Shown: piece by piece, positions 21,842 to 30,131 of the stretch
Position numbering within the stretch: the first letter of the stretch is position 1
Layout: every line of letters begins with the position of its first letter
NCBI GenBank assembly: GCA_035264885.1
Contig: DATFPK010000128.1
Coordinates: forward strand, 1-41,660
Origin: DATFPK01 sp035264885
Lineage (GTDB): Bacteria > Actinomycetota > Thermoleophilia > Solirubrobacterales > 70-9
Length of the DNA: 41,660 nt
Direction of reading: 5' to 3'
Notes under the pieces: model-generated
What the model was told of the DNA's origin: nothing
The model's database searches: none
Seen by the model: the letters and a program-made list of their open reading frames with translations, nothing else
Position numbers and translations under genes: made by a program

Positions 21842-23129
21842 CCCGCTCCTCCTCCGCCGCGATCATCTCCTCGTCCAGGGCAAGCCCCTGGTGGTGCAGC
21901 GTATGCCCGAGGCGCTCCCGCTTGGCGCGGAGGTACTCCTCGTTGTGCGCATTCGGCACGGAGACGATCGGAACCTGCTCGGTCACCGAGAGGCCGTACC
22001 CCTCCAGCCCGACGATCTTCTTCGGGTTGTTGGTGAGGATCCGGATCGACGTCAAGCCCAGGTCGCCGAGGATCTGGGCGCCGATCCCGTAGTCGCGCAG
22101 GTCGGCCGGCAGGCCGAGCTTGAGGTTCGCGTCGACGGTGTCGAGCCCGTCCTCCTGGAGCTTGTAGGCGCGCAGCTTGTTGAGCAGGCCGATCCCCCTG
22201 CCCTCCTGCGACAGGTAGAGCAGGACCCCGCAGCCCTCGCGCTCGATCATCGACAGCGCGGCCTCGAGCTGCTCGCCGCAGTCGCAGCGCAGCGAGTGGA
22301 AGACGTCGCCGGTCAGGCACTCGCTGTGGACGCGGACCAGCACGTCCTCCTGGCCGGCGACGTCGCCCTTGACCATCGCGACGTGGTGCTTGTCGTCGAC
22401 CAGCGAGCGGTAGCCGACCGCGCTGAAGTCCCCGAACCCTGTCGGCAGGCGGGTCGAGACGACCCGCTCGACCAGCTTCTCGGTCCGCCGCCGGTAGGCG
22501 ATCAGGTCGGCGACCGTGACCATCTTCAGGCCGTGGCGCTCGCAGTAGGGCCCGAGGTCGGGCACGCGCGCCATCGACCCGTCGTCGTTCATCACCTCGC
22601 AGATCACGCCGGCCGGGATCAGGCCGGCGAGCCGGGCGAGGTCGACGCTGGCCTCGGTGTGCCCCGTGCGCTCCAGGACGCCGCCCTCCTTCGCCTTCAG
22701 CGGGAAGACGTGCCCCGGGGTGACGATGTCGCGCGGCCCGGAGTGCGGATCGATCGCGACCTGGATCGTGTGGGCGCGGTCGTGGGCTGAGATCCCCGTC
22801 GTCACGCCCTCCGCGGCTTCGATCGAGACCGTGAAAGCGGTCTCCAGCGGCGCCTCGTTCTTCGCCGCCATCAGCTTCAGCCCTAGCTGCTCGCAGCGCT
22901 CGGACGTGAGCGCCAGGCAGATCAGCCCGCGCGCCTCCTTCGCCATGAAGTTGATCGCCTCGGGTGTCGCGAACTGGGCGGCCATCACCAGGTCGCCCTC
23001 GTTCTCGCGGTCCTCGCCGTCGCAGACGACGACCGTCCGGCCGCGACGGATCTCCTCGATCGCCTCCTCGATCGTCGAGAACGCGGATCCGGCGCGCTTC
23101 GCCTGGGTTTCCGTCGGGGTCTCGGTCAT
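21813..23129 (-). CDS. ribBA: Bifunctional DHBP synthase / GTP cyclohydrolase II
   Basis: A fusion that makes both riboflavin precursors. Residues ~20-220 are 3,4-dihydroxy-2-butanone-4-phosphate synthase (VVCDGEDRENEGDLVMAAQF, VTPGHVFPLKAKEGGVLERT and HTEASVDLARLAGLIPAGVI). Residues ~225-425 are GTP cyclohydrolase II (VRVHSECLTGDVFHSLRCDC with the Zn cysteines, LLYLSQEGRGIGLLNKLRAY and DYGIGAQILGDLG). Both active-site sets look complete over 438 residues. The start ATG overlaps the ribE stop as ATGA. Confidence 0.96.
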   Translation of the reverse strand: MTETPTETQAKRAGSAFSTIEEAIEEIRRGRTVVVCDGEDRENEGDLVMAAQFATPEAINFMAKEARGLICLALTSERCEQLGLKLMAAKNEAPLETAFTVSIEAAEGVTTGISAHDRAHTIQVAIDPHSGPRDIVTPGHVFPLKAKEGGVLERTGHTEASVDLARLAGLIPAGVICEVMNDDGSMARVPDLGPYCERHGLKMVTVADLIAYRRRTEKLVERVVSTRLPTGFGDFSAVGYRSLVDDKHHVAMVKGDVAGQEDVLVRVHSECLTGDVFHSLRCDCGEQLEAALSMIEREGCGVLLYLSQEGRGIGLLNKLRAYKLQEDGLDTVDANLKLGLPADLRDYGIGAQILGDLGLTSIRILTNNPKKIVGLEGYGLSVTEQVPIVSVPNAHNEEYLRAKRERLGHTLHHQGLALDEEMIAAEEERDAARGRGEG

Positions 23130-23734
23130 CGCTCTTCTTCCTTCCGGGCAAATGGTGACACCAACCGCTCCACGTACTTGGCGATCACGTCGAGCTCGAC
23201 GTTGACGACGTGGCCGGGAGCAGCGGCGCCGAGTGTCGTCCGCTCAAGCGTCTCGGGGGTCAGCGACACCTCGAGCCAGTCCTCGCCGACGGCCGAGACG
23301 GTCAGGCTGACGCCGTCCAGCGAGACCGACCCGCGCTCGACGACGAAACGGAGCGACTCCGGGTCGAGGCGCAGCCGCAGCCGGCGGGCGAAGCCGTCCT
23401 CGGCCACCTCGGTCACCTCGGCCGTCGTATCGACGTGCCCCTGGGTCAGATGCCCCGCCAGGCGGTCCGACATGCGAACCGCGAGCTCGAGATTGACGCC
23501 GTCCCCCACCTCGAGCGGCCCCAGCGAGGTCACCCGCAGCGTCTGGTTCATCGCCTCGGCCGAGAAGGAGCCGGGGTCCCCATCGGTCGCGGTCAGGCAG
23601 ACGCCGTTGACCGCCACCGAGTCCCCGGGGGCGACCTCGGCGCCGAGCCGGGTGGCGATCCGCAGTCGGGCGCCCTCGCCCGACTCGTCCTTGGCCTCGA
23701 TCGTCCCGATGTCCTGGACCAGCCCGGTGAACAC
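23126..23734 (-). CDS. ribE: Riboflavin synthase alpha chain
   Basis: Dismutates two lumazines to riboflavin. The 202 residues contain two homologous lumazine-binding barrels: FTGLVQDIGTIEAKDESG to ~95 (GDSVAVNGVCLTATD) and ~98-190 (GHLTQGHVDTTAEVTEV and GSVSLDGVSLTVSAVGEDWL). I chose GTG at 23734 because GGGAG lies ~8 nt upstream and it gives the standard MFTGLV start. GTG at 23740, which overlaps the ribD stop as GTGA, is the alternative. The C-terminus is EKEEER-like and charged. Confidence 0.95.
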   Translation of the reverse strand: MFTGLVQDIGTIEAKDESGEGARLRIATRLGAEVAPGDSVAVNGVCLTATDGDPGSFSAEAMNQTLRVTSLGPLEVGDGVNLELAVRMSDRLAGHLTQGHVDTTAEVTEVAEDGFARRLRLRLDPESLRFVVERGSVSLDGVSLTVSAVGEDWLEVSLTPETLERTTLGAAAPGHVVNVELDVIAKYVERLVSPFARKEEER

Positions 23735-23736
23735 CG

Positions 23737-24870
23737 TCACCACTCCCGCAGCACCGCGTCGATCAGGACGTCCTCGCCGACCCGGCGCGACTCGGACGAG
23801 AGCGCCCGACGCGCGTCGGCCACGAGGGCCGGACCCCGGCCCTCGGCCGCGGAACGCCCGCCGCCCAGCACCACCGGCGCGACGAAGACGCTGAGGCGGT
23901 CGACCTGACCGGCCTCGATGAACGCGCCCGCGAGGGTCGGCCCTCCCTCGAGCAGGATGCTCGTGACGTCCTGCCGGCCGAGGATCTCGAGCGCGGAGCG
24001 GACCCGCTCGGCGCCGGTGTCGCCACCCGCCACCAGCACGTCGACGTCGCGGCCGCGAAGCTCCGCGAAGCGGTCCTCGGAGACCCGCCCCGCGTCGGTC
24101 ACCACGATCACCGCCGACTCCTCGGTCGTCGCCAGCAGGCGCGATCCCTCCGGCAGCCGTGCCGCCGAATCGAACACCACGCGGTACGGCTGGCGCCGCG
24201 GCGGGTCCGGGGTGCGCGCCGTGAGCAGCGGGTCGTCGGCGAGCGCCGTGCCGATCCCGACCGCCACGGCGTCGGCCTCGGCCCGCCACCGGTGGACCAC
24301 GGCGCGGCTCTCCTCGCCGGAGATCCACTTCGAGTCCCCTGTCGCGGTGGCGACGCGCCCGTCCAGCGACATCGCCATCTTCAGGCGCACCTGAGGCAGC
24401 CCCGTCCGGGCGTGCTTGCGGAACGGCTGGTTGAGCCGGCGCGCCTCCGTCGCCACGGCGCCCACGGCGGCTTCGACGTCGACGCCGCCGTCGCGCAGCA
24501 TCCCCGGGCCGCGGCCGGAGGCCTTCTCGCTGGGGTCGTCGGCCGCGTAGACGAGCCGGCCGACCCCCGCCTCGAGGATCGCGTCCGCGCAGGGCGGCTG
24601 GCGCCCGTGGTGGGCGCACGGCTCGAGGGTGACGTAGATGGTCGCGCCGGCGGGGTCGTTCCCGCGCGCCCGGCAGTCCTCGAGCGCCGCCCGTTCGGCG
24701 TGCAGCCCGCCCAGCTCGGCGTGGAAGCCCTCGCCGATCACCTCGCCGCCGCGAGCGATCACCGCGCCGACGAGCGGGTTCGGGGAGACCGCCCCGCGGC
24801 CGCCTTCGGCCAGCTCCAGGGCCCGGCGGAGGTGGAGGGTGTCCTGCTCTGTGGCCTGCGTGGGGATCAA
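23737..24870 (-). CDS. ribD: Bifunctional riboflavin deaminase/reductase RibD
   Basis: Second and third steps of riboflavin synthesis. The N-terminal deaminase (~1-145) has LHAERAALEDCRARG and LEPCAHHGRQPPCADAI with the zinc ligands. The C-terminal reductase has VRLKMAMSLDGRVATATGDS, VGIGTALADDPLLTAR, ILLEGGPTLAGAFIEAG and FVAPVVLGGG. The start is uncertain: TTG at 24870 (MIPTQATEQDTL) has AAGGGAAAGG directly upstream and gives 377 residues; GTG at 24894 gives 385 but has no ribosome-binding site and lies at the operator edge. It is the first gene of ribD-ribE-ribBA-ribH. Confidence 0.94.
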   Translation of the reverse strand: MIPTQATEQDTLHLRRALELAEGGRGAVSPNPLVGAVIARGGEVIGEGFHAELGGLHAERAALEDCRARGNDPAGATIYVTLEPCAHHGRQPPCADAILEAGVGRLVYAADDPSEKASGRGPGMLRDGGVDVEAAVGAVATEARRLNQPFRKHARTGLPQVRLKMAMSLDGRVATATGDSKWISGEESRAVVHRWRAEADAVAVGIGTALADDPLLTARTPDPPRRQPYRVVFDSAARLPEGSRLLATTEESAVIVVTDAGRVSEDRFAELRGRDVDVLVAGGDTGAERVRSALEILGRQDVTSILLEGGPTLAGAFIEAGQVDRLSVFVAPVVLGGGRSAAEGRGPALVADARRALSSESRRVGEDVLIDAVLREW

Positions 24871-24897
24871 CCTTTCCCTTCGCTCGCTCGCCACCGA

Positions 24898-24918
24898 TTG
24901 ACTGGTCAGTCAACCAGT
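24898..24918 (-). promoter_or_regulatory. Palindromic operator in front of ribD
   Basis: TTGACTG-GT-CAGTCAA (24898-24913) is a perfect 7+7 inverted repeat. A second, overlapping inverted repeat, ACTGGT-N6-ACCAGT, spans 24901-24918. The size and half-site spacing resemble operators of TetR-family repressors. It lies immediately after the ribD -10 element, where bound protein would block transcription. No regulator gene is adjacent in the window. Confidence 0.65.
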
Positions 24919-24919
24919 G

Positions 24920-24925
24920 ATTCTA
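24920..24925 (-). promoter_or_regulatory. Probable -10 element of the riboflavin operon
   Basis: TAGAAT on the minus strand (24925-24920), AT-rich in a very GC-rich context and about 50 bp before the ribD TTG. The expected start of transcription, near 24913, falls at the operator edge. No good -35 box is visible at 16-18 bp; TTGCGG at 24952-24947 is 21 bp away. No FMN riboswitch features are seen in the short leader. Confidence 0.5.
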
Positions 24926-25002
24926 CCCCCCGCACCGCGCCCGCCGCCGCAAGCGGCTGACCGCCCGACGGTACGAGGCGCGGCTACGCTTGGACGCCCG
25001 CG

Positions 25003-26031
25003 ATGAAGCTGATCATCCAGATCCCCTGCCTCAACGAGGAGGCGACGCTGCCCGCGACGCTAGGGGACCTGCCGCGCCAGATCGAGGGCATCGACCGGGT
25101 CGAGTGGCTCGTCATCGACGACGGGTCCACCGACCGCACCGTGGAGGTCGCCCGCGAGCACGGCGTCGACCACATCGTCGGCCTGACAAACAACAAGGGC
25201 CTCGCCGCCGCGTTCCAAGCCGGTGTCGACGCCTCGCTCAAGCTCGGGGCCGACGTGATCGTCAACACCGACGCCGACAACCAGTACGCCGGCGAGGACA
25301 TCCGCAAGCTCGTGGCGCCGATCCTCGCCGGCCAGGCCGACATGGTGGTCGGCGACCGCAACGTCCGCGCGATCGATCACTTCTCGCGGGCGAAGAAGGT
25401 CCTGCAGCGGCTCGGCAGCTGGGTCGTCCGCCGCGTCTCCGGGACCGAGATCGAGGACGCGACCTCGGGCTTTCGCGCCTACAACCGTGAAGCCGCGCTC
25501 CAGCTCACCGTCGTCGACAACTTCACGTACACGCTGGAGAGCCTGATCCAGGCCGGCAAGATGCTCGTCGCCGTCGACGGCGTCGGGATCCGGACAAACC
25601 CGAAGACGCGGGAGTCGCGACTCTTCGACTCGACCGGCACCTACGTGCGGCGGAACGCGATGGCGATCCTGCGGATCTACGCCCGCTACGAGCCGCTGCG
25701 GGCCTTCTTCGCGGCCGGCGCGGTCGTCGCCCTTTTCGCCCTCGCCGCCTGGACGCCGTTCCTCGCCGACTGGATCATCAACGGCGACAGCGACGGACAC
25801 GTCCAGTCGCTGATTCTCGGCGCGGTCCTCTTCATCGCCGCGATCCAGCTCTTCGCCCTGGGGGTGATCGGCGACCTCCTGGCCGGTCAGCGGGTGATGA
25901 CACAGCGCGTCTTCGAGCGGGTGCGGCGAGTCGAGCTCTCCCTGGGCATCGAGCCGTCCCACTACGAGCCGGGCGGCCGGCGTGCCGCCGAGGCCGCCCA
26001 GCGACCGCCGGCCGAGCGGATCGGCGTCTGA
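25003..26031 (+). CDS. GT2 family glycosyltransferase, polyprenyl-phosphate type
   Basis: A 342-residue protein. The GT-A catalytic domain (1-~220) begins KLIIQIPCLNEEATLPATLG, then VIDDGSTDRTVEVA, VNTDADNQYAGEDI (the DxD-like metal site) and TSGFRAYNREAAL. Two C-terminal membrane helices follow (~231-255 and ~263-288), then a short cytoplasmic tail. This arrangement fits enzymes that load sugar onto undecaprenyl phosphate (dolichol-phosphate mannose synthase/GtrB-like) for envelope glycan synthesis. The donor sugar is unknown. The flippase gene begins 10 bp downstream on the same strand, supporting an envelope polysaccharide role. There is no clear ribosome-binding site before ATG 25003. Confidence 0.9.
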   Translation: MKLIIQIPCLNEEATLPATLGDLPRQIEGIDRVEWLVIDDGSTDRTVEVAREHGVDHIVGLTNNKGLAAAFQAGVDASLKLGADVIVNTDADNQYAGEDIRKLVAPILAGQADMVVGDRNVRAIDHFSRAKKVLQRLGSWVVRRVSGTEIEDATSGFRAYNREAALQLTVVDNFTYTLESLIQAGKMLVAVDGVGIRTNPKTRESRLFDSTGTYVRRNAMAILRIYARYEPLRAFFAAGAVVALFALAAWTPFLADWIINGDSDGHVQSLILGAVLFIAAIQLFALGVIGDLLAGQRVMTQRVFERVRRVELSLGIEPSHYEPGGRRAAEAAQRPPAERIGV

Positions 26032-26041
26032 GCACGCCGGG

Positions 26042-27463
26042 ATGGAGCGGGGACAGGGCGACACCGCCAGGGGCGCCGCGGTCGACTACGGGAAGACCGC
26101 GGGGTTTCTCTCGATCGGGGTCGGGCTTACCGGCCTGATCACCTACGCCTACTTCTTCATCGCGTCCCACGAGTTGTCGAAGGCCGACTACGGGGAGATC
26201 GCGGTCCTCTGGTCGGCGGTCTTCATCACCGTCTCGACGCTCTACCGGCCGATCGACCAGCTCCTCTCGCGTCACGTCTCCGAGCACATCGCCCGCGGGG
26301 AGCCGATCTCCGCCCCGATGGGCGTCGCGGCGAGGATCCAGCTCGTCCTCGCCTTCGGCTTCGCCGTCGTCGCTCTCGCCCTCAAGGGGCCGATCGAGGA
26401 CGGGCTGCTCGACGGCAACACGACGCTGTACTGGATCGGGTTCACCGCCGTGCTCGGCTACGCGGCCAGCTATTACGCCCGCGGCTACCTCGCCGGGCGC
26501 CGCAACTTCGCGCTCTTCTCTGTCCTGATCCTCACCGAGTCGATCTTTCGGACCAGCTTCGCGCTGTTCGTCGCGGTCGGCATTCTCAGCGGTCAGACCG
26601 CGGTCGCGATCGGGATCATGGCGGCGCCGCTGCTCAGCCTGGCGGTCGTCCCGCTCGCCTTCCGCCGCCACGACGCGGCGGCCGCTCCGGCGGCGGCAGC
26701 CGAGGAAGCCCAGCCGCAAGCCGAGGAGGGCGAGCCGAAGGGCGAGGGGTCGGCCCCCGCCTTCTCGCTCTCCCACGGCACCGGGTTCGCGGCCGCCGTC
26801 CTGATGATCATGCTCGCCGAGCAGACGTTCCTGAACGCCGGCCCGCTGCTGATCGGGGCTTCCGAGGGCGCCGCGGCGGCGGGATTCATCTTCAACGTGC
26901 TGATGATCGCCAGGGCACCGCTCCAGCTCTTCCAAGCCGTCGGCACCAGCCTCCTCCCCCACCTCACCGCCCTTCACCACACCGAGGGCGAGGAATCGCG
27001 GCAGGCGTTCCACCACTCGGTCCGGCTGGTGCTGGCGGGGGTCGCCGTCTTCACCGCCGCCGCGGCCCTCGTGCTGGCCGTGGCGGGACCGGCGCTGATG
27101 CAGATCGCCTGGAGCGACAAGTTCACCTATCCGCGCGAGGACCTGTTGATCGTCACCGCCGGAATGGGCCTCTACCTCGCATCGGTCTCGATCAACGCGG
27201 CGGTCCTCGCCCAGGGCCAGGTGCGGCGCTCCTCGATCCGCTGGATCGCCTGCGCGGTCGCCTTCGTTCTCTGGAACCTGGTGCCGATCGTCGAGGACGA
27301 GTTCCTGCGAACCGAGGTCGGCTTCACCGCTGCCGCGGCGCTGCTCTGCTTCCTGCTCCACCGGCTCTACGTCAACCCGGTGGAGGAGCCCGGCGACGTG
27401 CCCAGGCAGGGCTCGACCCAGGAACTCGAGACGCGGCTGGCGGCGGCGGACGAGCTGAGCTGA
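26042..27463 (+). CDS. Polysaccharide flippase-like membrane protein (Wzx/MATE-type)
   Basis: A 473-residue integral membrane protein with about 12 hydrophobic segments, starting AGFLSIGVGLTGLITYAYFF and ending with TEVGFTAAAALLCFLLHRLY. The pattern of the MOP superfamily (oligosaccharide flippases) fits: paired helices, GEIAVLWSAVFITVSTLYRP, and a mid-protein cytoplasmic loop rich in Ala/Glu (~215-240). It likely flips lipid-linked glycans made with the upstream GT2. I start at ATG 26042; a longer frame from 25982 overlaps the GT2 gene. It shares one base with the antiporter start (TGATG). Confidence 0.8.
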   Translation: MERGQGDTARGAAVDYGKTAGFLSIGVGLTGLITYAYFFIASHELSKADYGEIAVLWSAVFITVSTLYRPIDQLLSRHVSEHIARGEPISAPMGVAARIQLVLAFGFAVVALALKGPIEDGLLDGNTTLYWIGFTAVLGYAASYYARGYLAGRRNFALFSVLILTESIFRTSFALFVAVGILSGQTAVAIGIMAAPLLSLAVVPLAFRRHDAAAAPAAAAEEAQPQAEEGEPKGEGSAPAFSLSHGTGFAAAVLMIMLAEQTFLNAGPLLIGASEGAAAAGFIFNVLMIARAPLQLFQAVGTSLLPHLTALHHTEGEESRQAFHHSVRLVLAGVAVFTAAAALVLAVAGPALMQIAWSDKFTYPREDLLIVTAGMGLYLASVSINAAVLAQGQVRRSSIRWIACAVAFVLWNLVPIVEDEFLRTEVGFTAAAALLCFLLHRLYVNPVEEPGDVPRQGSTQELETRLAAADELS

Positions 27464-29268
27464 TGCTCGCGGCCATCGAGGGCCACGACGCGGAGCTGAT
27501 CCTCCTCGCCGGGTCGCTCCTCGCCGCCGGGATCGGGGCGGCCCTGATCGCCGACCGCGTGCGCGTCCCGGGCCTCCTGCTCTTCCTCGGGCTGGGAATG
27601 CTGCTCGGCTCGGACGGCCTCGGTGGCATCGAGTTCGACGACGTCGAGCTCGCGAGGGCGCTGGGGACGGTCGGCCTGGTACTGATCCTCTTCGAGGGCG
27701 GACTGACCGCCGGTTGGCGGGAGATCCGCCCGGTGCTCGGCACCGCGATGTCGCTCGCCCTGGTGGGCACGGTCGTCACGGCGGCGATCTCGGGCCTGGC
27801 GGCGAAGTGGATCTTCGGTTTCGACACCCTCGACGCGCTGATCATCGGCGCCGCCGTCGCTGCGACCGACAGCGCCGCGATCTTCGCCGTCCTGCGTGGA
27901 TCGAACCTCGAGCGCCCCCTGGCGCGATCGCTGGAGGGCGAATCGGGCATGAACGACCCGGTCGCGCTCCTGCTCGTCCTCGGCTTCATCCACTGGATCG
28001 AGGAGCCCGGCTACGGGGCCGCCGACATGCTGCTCCTGTTCGCGGGCAAGCTGGCGATCGGGGTGGCGCTCGGCCTGCTGCTCGGCCGGGCCGCACAGGC
28101 CGCCTTCTGCCGGCTGACCCTGCCGACGTCGGGGATCTATCCGGTGGCGTCGCTGGCGGTGGCCGGGATCACCTACGGCCTGACCGAGGTCGCCGGCGGG
28201 TCCGGCCTGCTTGCCGTCTACCTGACGGCGCTGGCGCTCGGACGGTCCGACCTACCGGGGCGCCGGACGATCGTCGCCTTCCACCAGGGCCTGGGGTGGA
28301 TCGCACAGATCTCGCTCTTCCTGATGCTCGGCCTGCTCGTCTTCCCCAGCCACCTCGACGAGATCGCCGCGAAGGGCCTGCTGCTCTCCGCGGTCCTCAT
28401 CCTCGTCGCTCGGCCCGTGGCCGCTGTCCTGGCGAGCCTGCCGGCGCCATTCGACCTGCGGGAGCGCCTGATGCTCGGCTGGGCCGGCCTTCGAGGAGCG
28501 ACGCCGATCTGGCTCGCCACCTTCCCCGTCGCCGCCGGGGTCGGCGCGGGAGGCCAGATCTTCGACATCGTCTTCTTCGTCGTCGTGACATCGACGCTGG
28601 TCCAGGGAGCGACCTTCGAGCCGCTTGCCCGCCGGCTGCGACTGACGACCGACGAGCCGGCAATCCCGCAGCGGCTGCTGGAGTCCGGGCGGATCCGCGC
28701 CCTCGGCGGCGAGATCGTCGTCCACGGGGTCGAGCCAGGCGCCGCGGCGGCGGGGCATCCGGTCCGCGAGCTGGGGCTGCCGCGGGAGGCGCTCGTTAAC
28801 GTGATCGTCCGCGAGGGGCAGGCGATCCCGCCCCGGGGGTCGACCACGATCGAGGAGGGGGACGAGCTCCACATCGTCCTCCGCGGCGGAGTTCGCGAGG
28901 AGGTCGAGGGGATGGCTCGGCGCTGGCGCGAAGGGCCGATCGGCGAGCCGCGGGTGCCGTCGCTGCCGCCCCGCGGGGCCCCCCAGATCTTCTCCGTCCG
29001 CCCCGCGCGGGCGGGCGAGGACGCTTCGCCGCCGACCGAGGTCAACGGCATCGCGGTGGCGACGCCGCTGCGGATCCGCCGCGACCGTCCCGGCGCGCTG
29101 GTCCAGCTGATCGACGGCCGCCACGCCGTCACCGGTGGCGGCCTGACCGCCCTCGGGGGTCGCCGCACCCTCGCGGCCTGGTGCGAGGACCGCGCCCGGC
29201 GCAGCGACGACGGGGGCGAGCGGGCGTGGCTGCAGGAGTTGGCGGGGGCCTTGAGGGCAGCGGGTTAG
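27463..29268 (+). CDS. CPA1-type cation/proton antiporter with C-terminal RCK_C domain
   Basis: A 601-residue protein. Residues 1-~395 form ~12 membrane helices of the CPA1 family (LILFEGGLTAGWREIRPVL, ATDSAAIFAVLRGS, GESGMNDPVALLLVLGF). The ATDSA and GMNDP motifs carry the ion-binding acidic residues. Residues ~410-490 form a TrkA-C/RCK_C domain (GHPVRELGLPREALVNVIVR and EGDELHIVLRGG), as in NhaP2/CvrA K+/H+ antiporters, usually a nucleotide- or ion-sensing regulator. A ~100-residue C-terminal extension follows that I do not recognise. It is translationally linked to the flippase; a terminator-like hairpin and a dispersed repeat follow. Confidence 0.9.
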   Translation: MLAAIEGHDAELILLAGSLLAAGIGAALIADRVRVPGLLLFLGLGMLLGSDGLGGIEFDDVELARALGTVGLVLILFEGGLTAGWREIRPVLGTAMSLALVGTVVTAAISGLAAKWIFGFDTLDALIIGAAVAATDSAAIFAVLRGSNLERPLARSLEGESGMNDPVALLLVLGFIHWIEEPGYGAADMLLLFAGKLAIGVALGLLLGRAAQAAFCRLTLPTSGIYPVASLAVAGITYGLTEVAGGSGLLAVYLTALALGRSDLPGRRTIVAFHQGLGWIAQISLFLMLGLLVFPSHLDEIAAKGLLLSAVLILVARPVAAVLASLPAPFDLRERLMLGWAGLRGATPIWLATFPVAAGVGAGGQIFDIVFFVVVTSTLVQGATFEPLARRLRLTTDEPAIPQRLLESGRIRALGGEIVVHGVEPGAAAAGHPVRELGLPREALVNVIVREGQAIPPRGSTTIEEGDELHIVLRGGVREEVEGMARRWREGPIGEPRVPSLPPRGAPQIFSVRPARAGEDASPPTEVNGIAVATPLRIRRDRPGALVQLIDGRHAVTGGGLTALGGRRTLAAWCEDRARRSDDGGERAWLQELAGALRAAG

Positions 29269-29276
29269 TCAGATAA

Positions 29277-29357
29277 ATCCGCCACGTCCTCTGCTCCCGC
29301 TCGGACCACCCCCAGAGTCCGGATCTTCTGCGGCCCTCGCTCCCGCGTCCGGGCGCG
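29277..29357 (+). repeat. 81-bp dispersed repeat, copy B (3' of the antiporter)
   Basis: Starts 8 nt after the antiporter TAG. Read on the plus strand it has ATCCGCCACGTCCT, a variable centre, CCCAGAGTCC, G, GATCTTCTGC, then CCTCGCTCCCGCGTCCGGGC and GCG. This matches the reverse complement of copy A at 20917-20998, with one 1-nt gap. Both copies lie right after a stop codon in the same relative orientation. Confidence 0.75.
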
Positions 29358-29385
29358 GCGAAATCCGCCGCGTCCGGGCGCGGCG
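29344..29385 (+). repeat. 17-bp direct repeat, period 25
   Basis: CGCGTCCGGGCGCGGCG occurs at 29344-29360 and again at 29369-29385. The first copy is the end of the dispersed repeat; the second forms most of the terminator-like hairpin. Confidence 0.8.
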
Positions 29386-29389
29386 GTTT
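29365..29389. terminator. Hairpin between convergent antiporter and rpe genes
   Basis: CCGCCGCG (29365-29372), loop TCCGGG, CGCGGCGG (29379-29386): a perfect 8-bp GC stem, then TTTC on the plus strand and, read the other way, ATTTCG. The U-tract is short on both sides, so it could be a weak bidirectional terminator. Confidence 0.6.
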
Positions 29390-29407
29390 CACCTTGAGAC
29401 GTTTCGA

Positions 29408-30112
29408 CTATTCGGCGCCTGCTGCGTCGGCGATCGCCGTGTACGCGGAGGCCGGGTCGCTCGCCTTGAACACCGCCGAGCCGGCGACGAAGAGGTTGGC
29501 GCCGGCGCCGGCGACCGAGCCGGCGGTCGAAGGGTCGATGCCTCCGTCGACCTCGATCGCGGCGCCGCCGGCCAGCGCCGCCAGGCGGGACACCTTGTCG
29601 GGTGAGGTCTCGATGAACGCCTGGCCGCCCCAGCCCGGGTTGACGGTCATGCAGAGGACGATGTCTGCCATGCCGCGCAGCTCGGCGACGGCCTCGGCCG
29701 GCGTGCCGGGGTTGAGGGCGATGCCGGCGAGGCAGCCGAGCTCGCGGATCGCGCCGAGGGTTCGGTGGGCGTGGGGCGTCGCCTCGGCGTGGATCGTGAT
29801 CGAGTCGGCTCCGGCCCGGGCGAACTCGGCGAGCTGGCCCTCCGGAGCCTCGATCATCAGGTGGCAGTCGACCACGCCGCCGGCTTCGTGGACCTGGTCG
29901 GCGACCGACCCCGCCACCAGCGGGCCGATCGTGATTGGCGGGACGAAGTGCCCATCCATCACGTCGACGTGGATCACCCGGGCGCCGGCGCTCATCACCT
30001 CCGCCACCTGGGAGCCAAGCCGCGAGAAGTCGGCGGAGAGGATCGAGGGCGCGACGCGCTTCGAGCCGTAGAGATCACGCCGCGCGGCGGCGGGCTCCGT
30101 CGCTGCCTCCAT
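29408..30112 (-). CDS. rpe: Ribulose-phosphate 3-epimerase
   Basis: Interconverts ribulose-5-P and xylulose-5-P in the pentose phosphate pathway. The 234 residues show the TIM-barrel motifs: VAPSILSADFSRLG, VIHVDVMDGHFVPPITIGP, VDCHLMIEAPE, ITIHAEA, VNPGWGGQAFIETSPDKV and IEVDGGIDPSTAG. The two catalytic Asp (in HVDVMDG and VDGG) and metal His residues are present. In actinobacteria rpe usually sits between rsmB and ribD, as here except for the inserted plus-strand island. Ribulose-5-P also feeds RibBA. Confidence 0.96.
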   Translation of the reverse strand: MEAATEPAAARRDLYGSKRVAPSILSADFSRLGSQVAEVMSAGARVIHVDVMDGHFVPPITIGPLVAGSVADQVHEAGGVVDCHLMIEAPEGQLAEFARAGADSITIHAEATPHAHRTLGAIRELGCLAGIALNPGTPAEAVAELRGMADIVLCMTVNPGWGGQAFIETSPDKVSRLAALAGGAAIEVDGGIDPSTAGSVAGAGANLFVAGSAVFKASDPASAYTAIADAAGAE

Positions 30113-30131
30113 CAGCCGGCGGCGCCGCCCA

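Noticed and set aside
24871..24925. FMN riboswitch in the ribD leader
   Set aside because: The leader is only ~40 nt, and I see none of the conserved AGGG/GAAA-type elements or the multi-helix layout.
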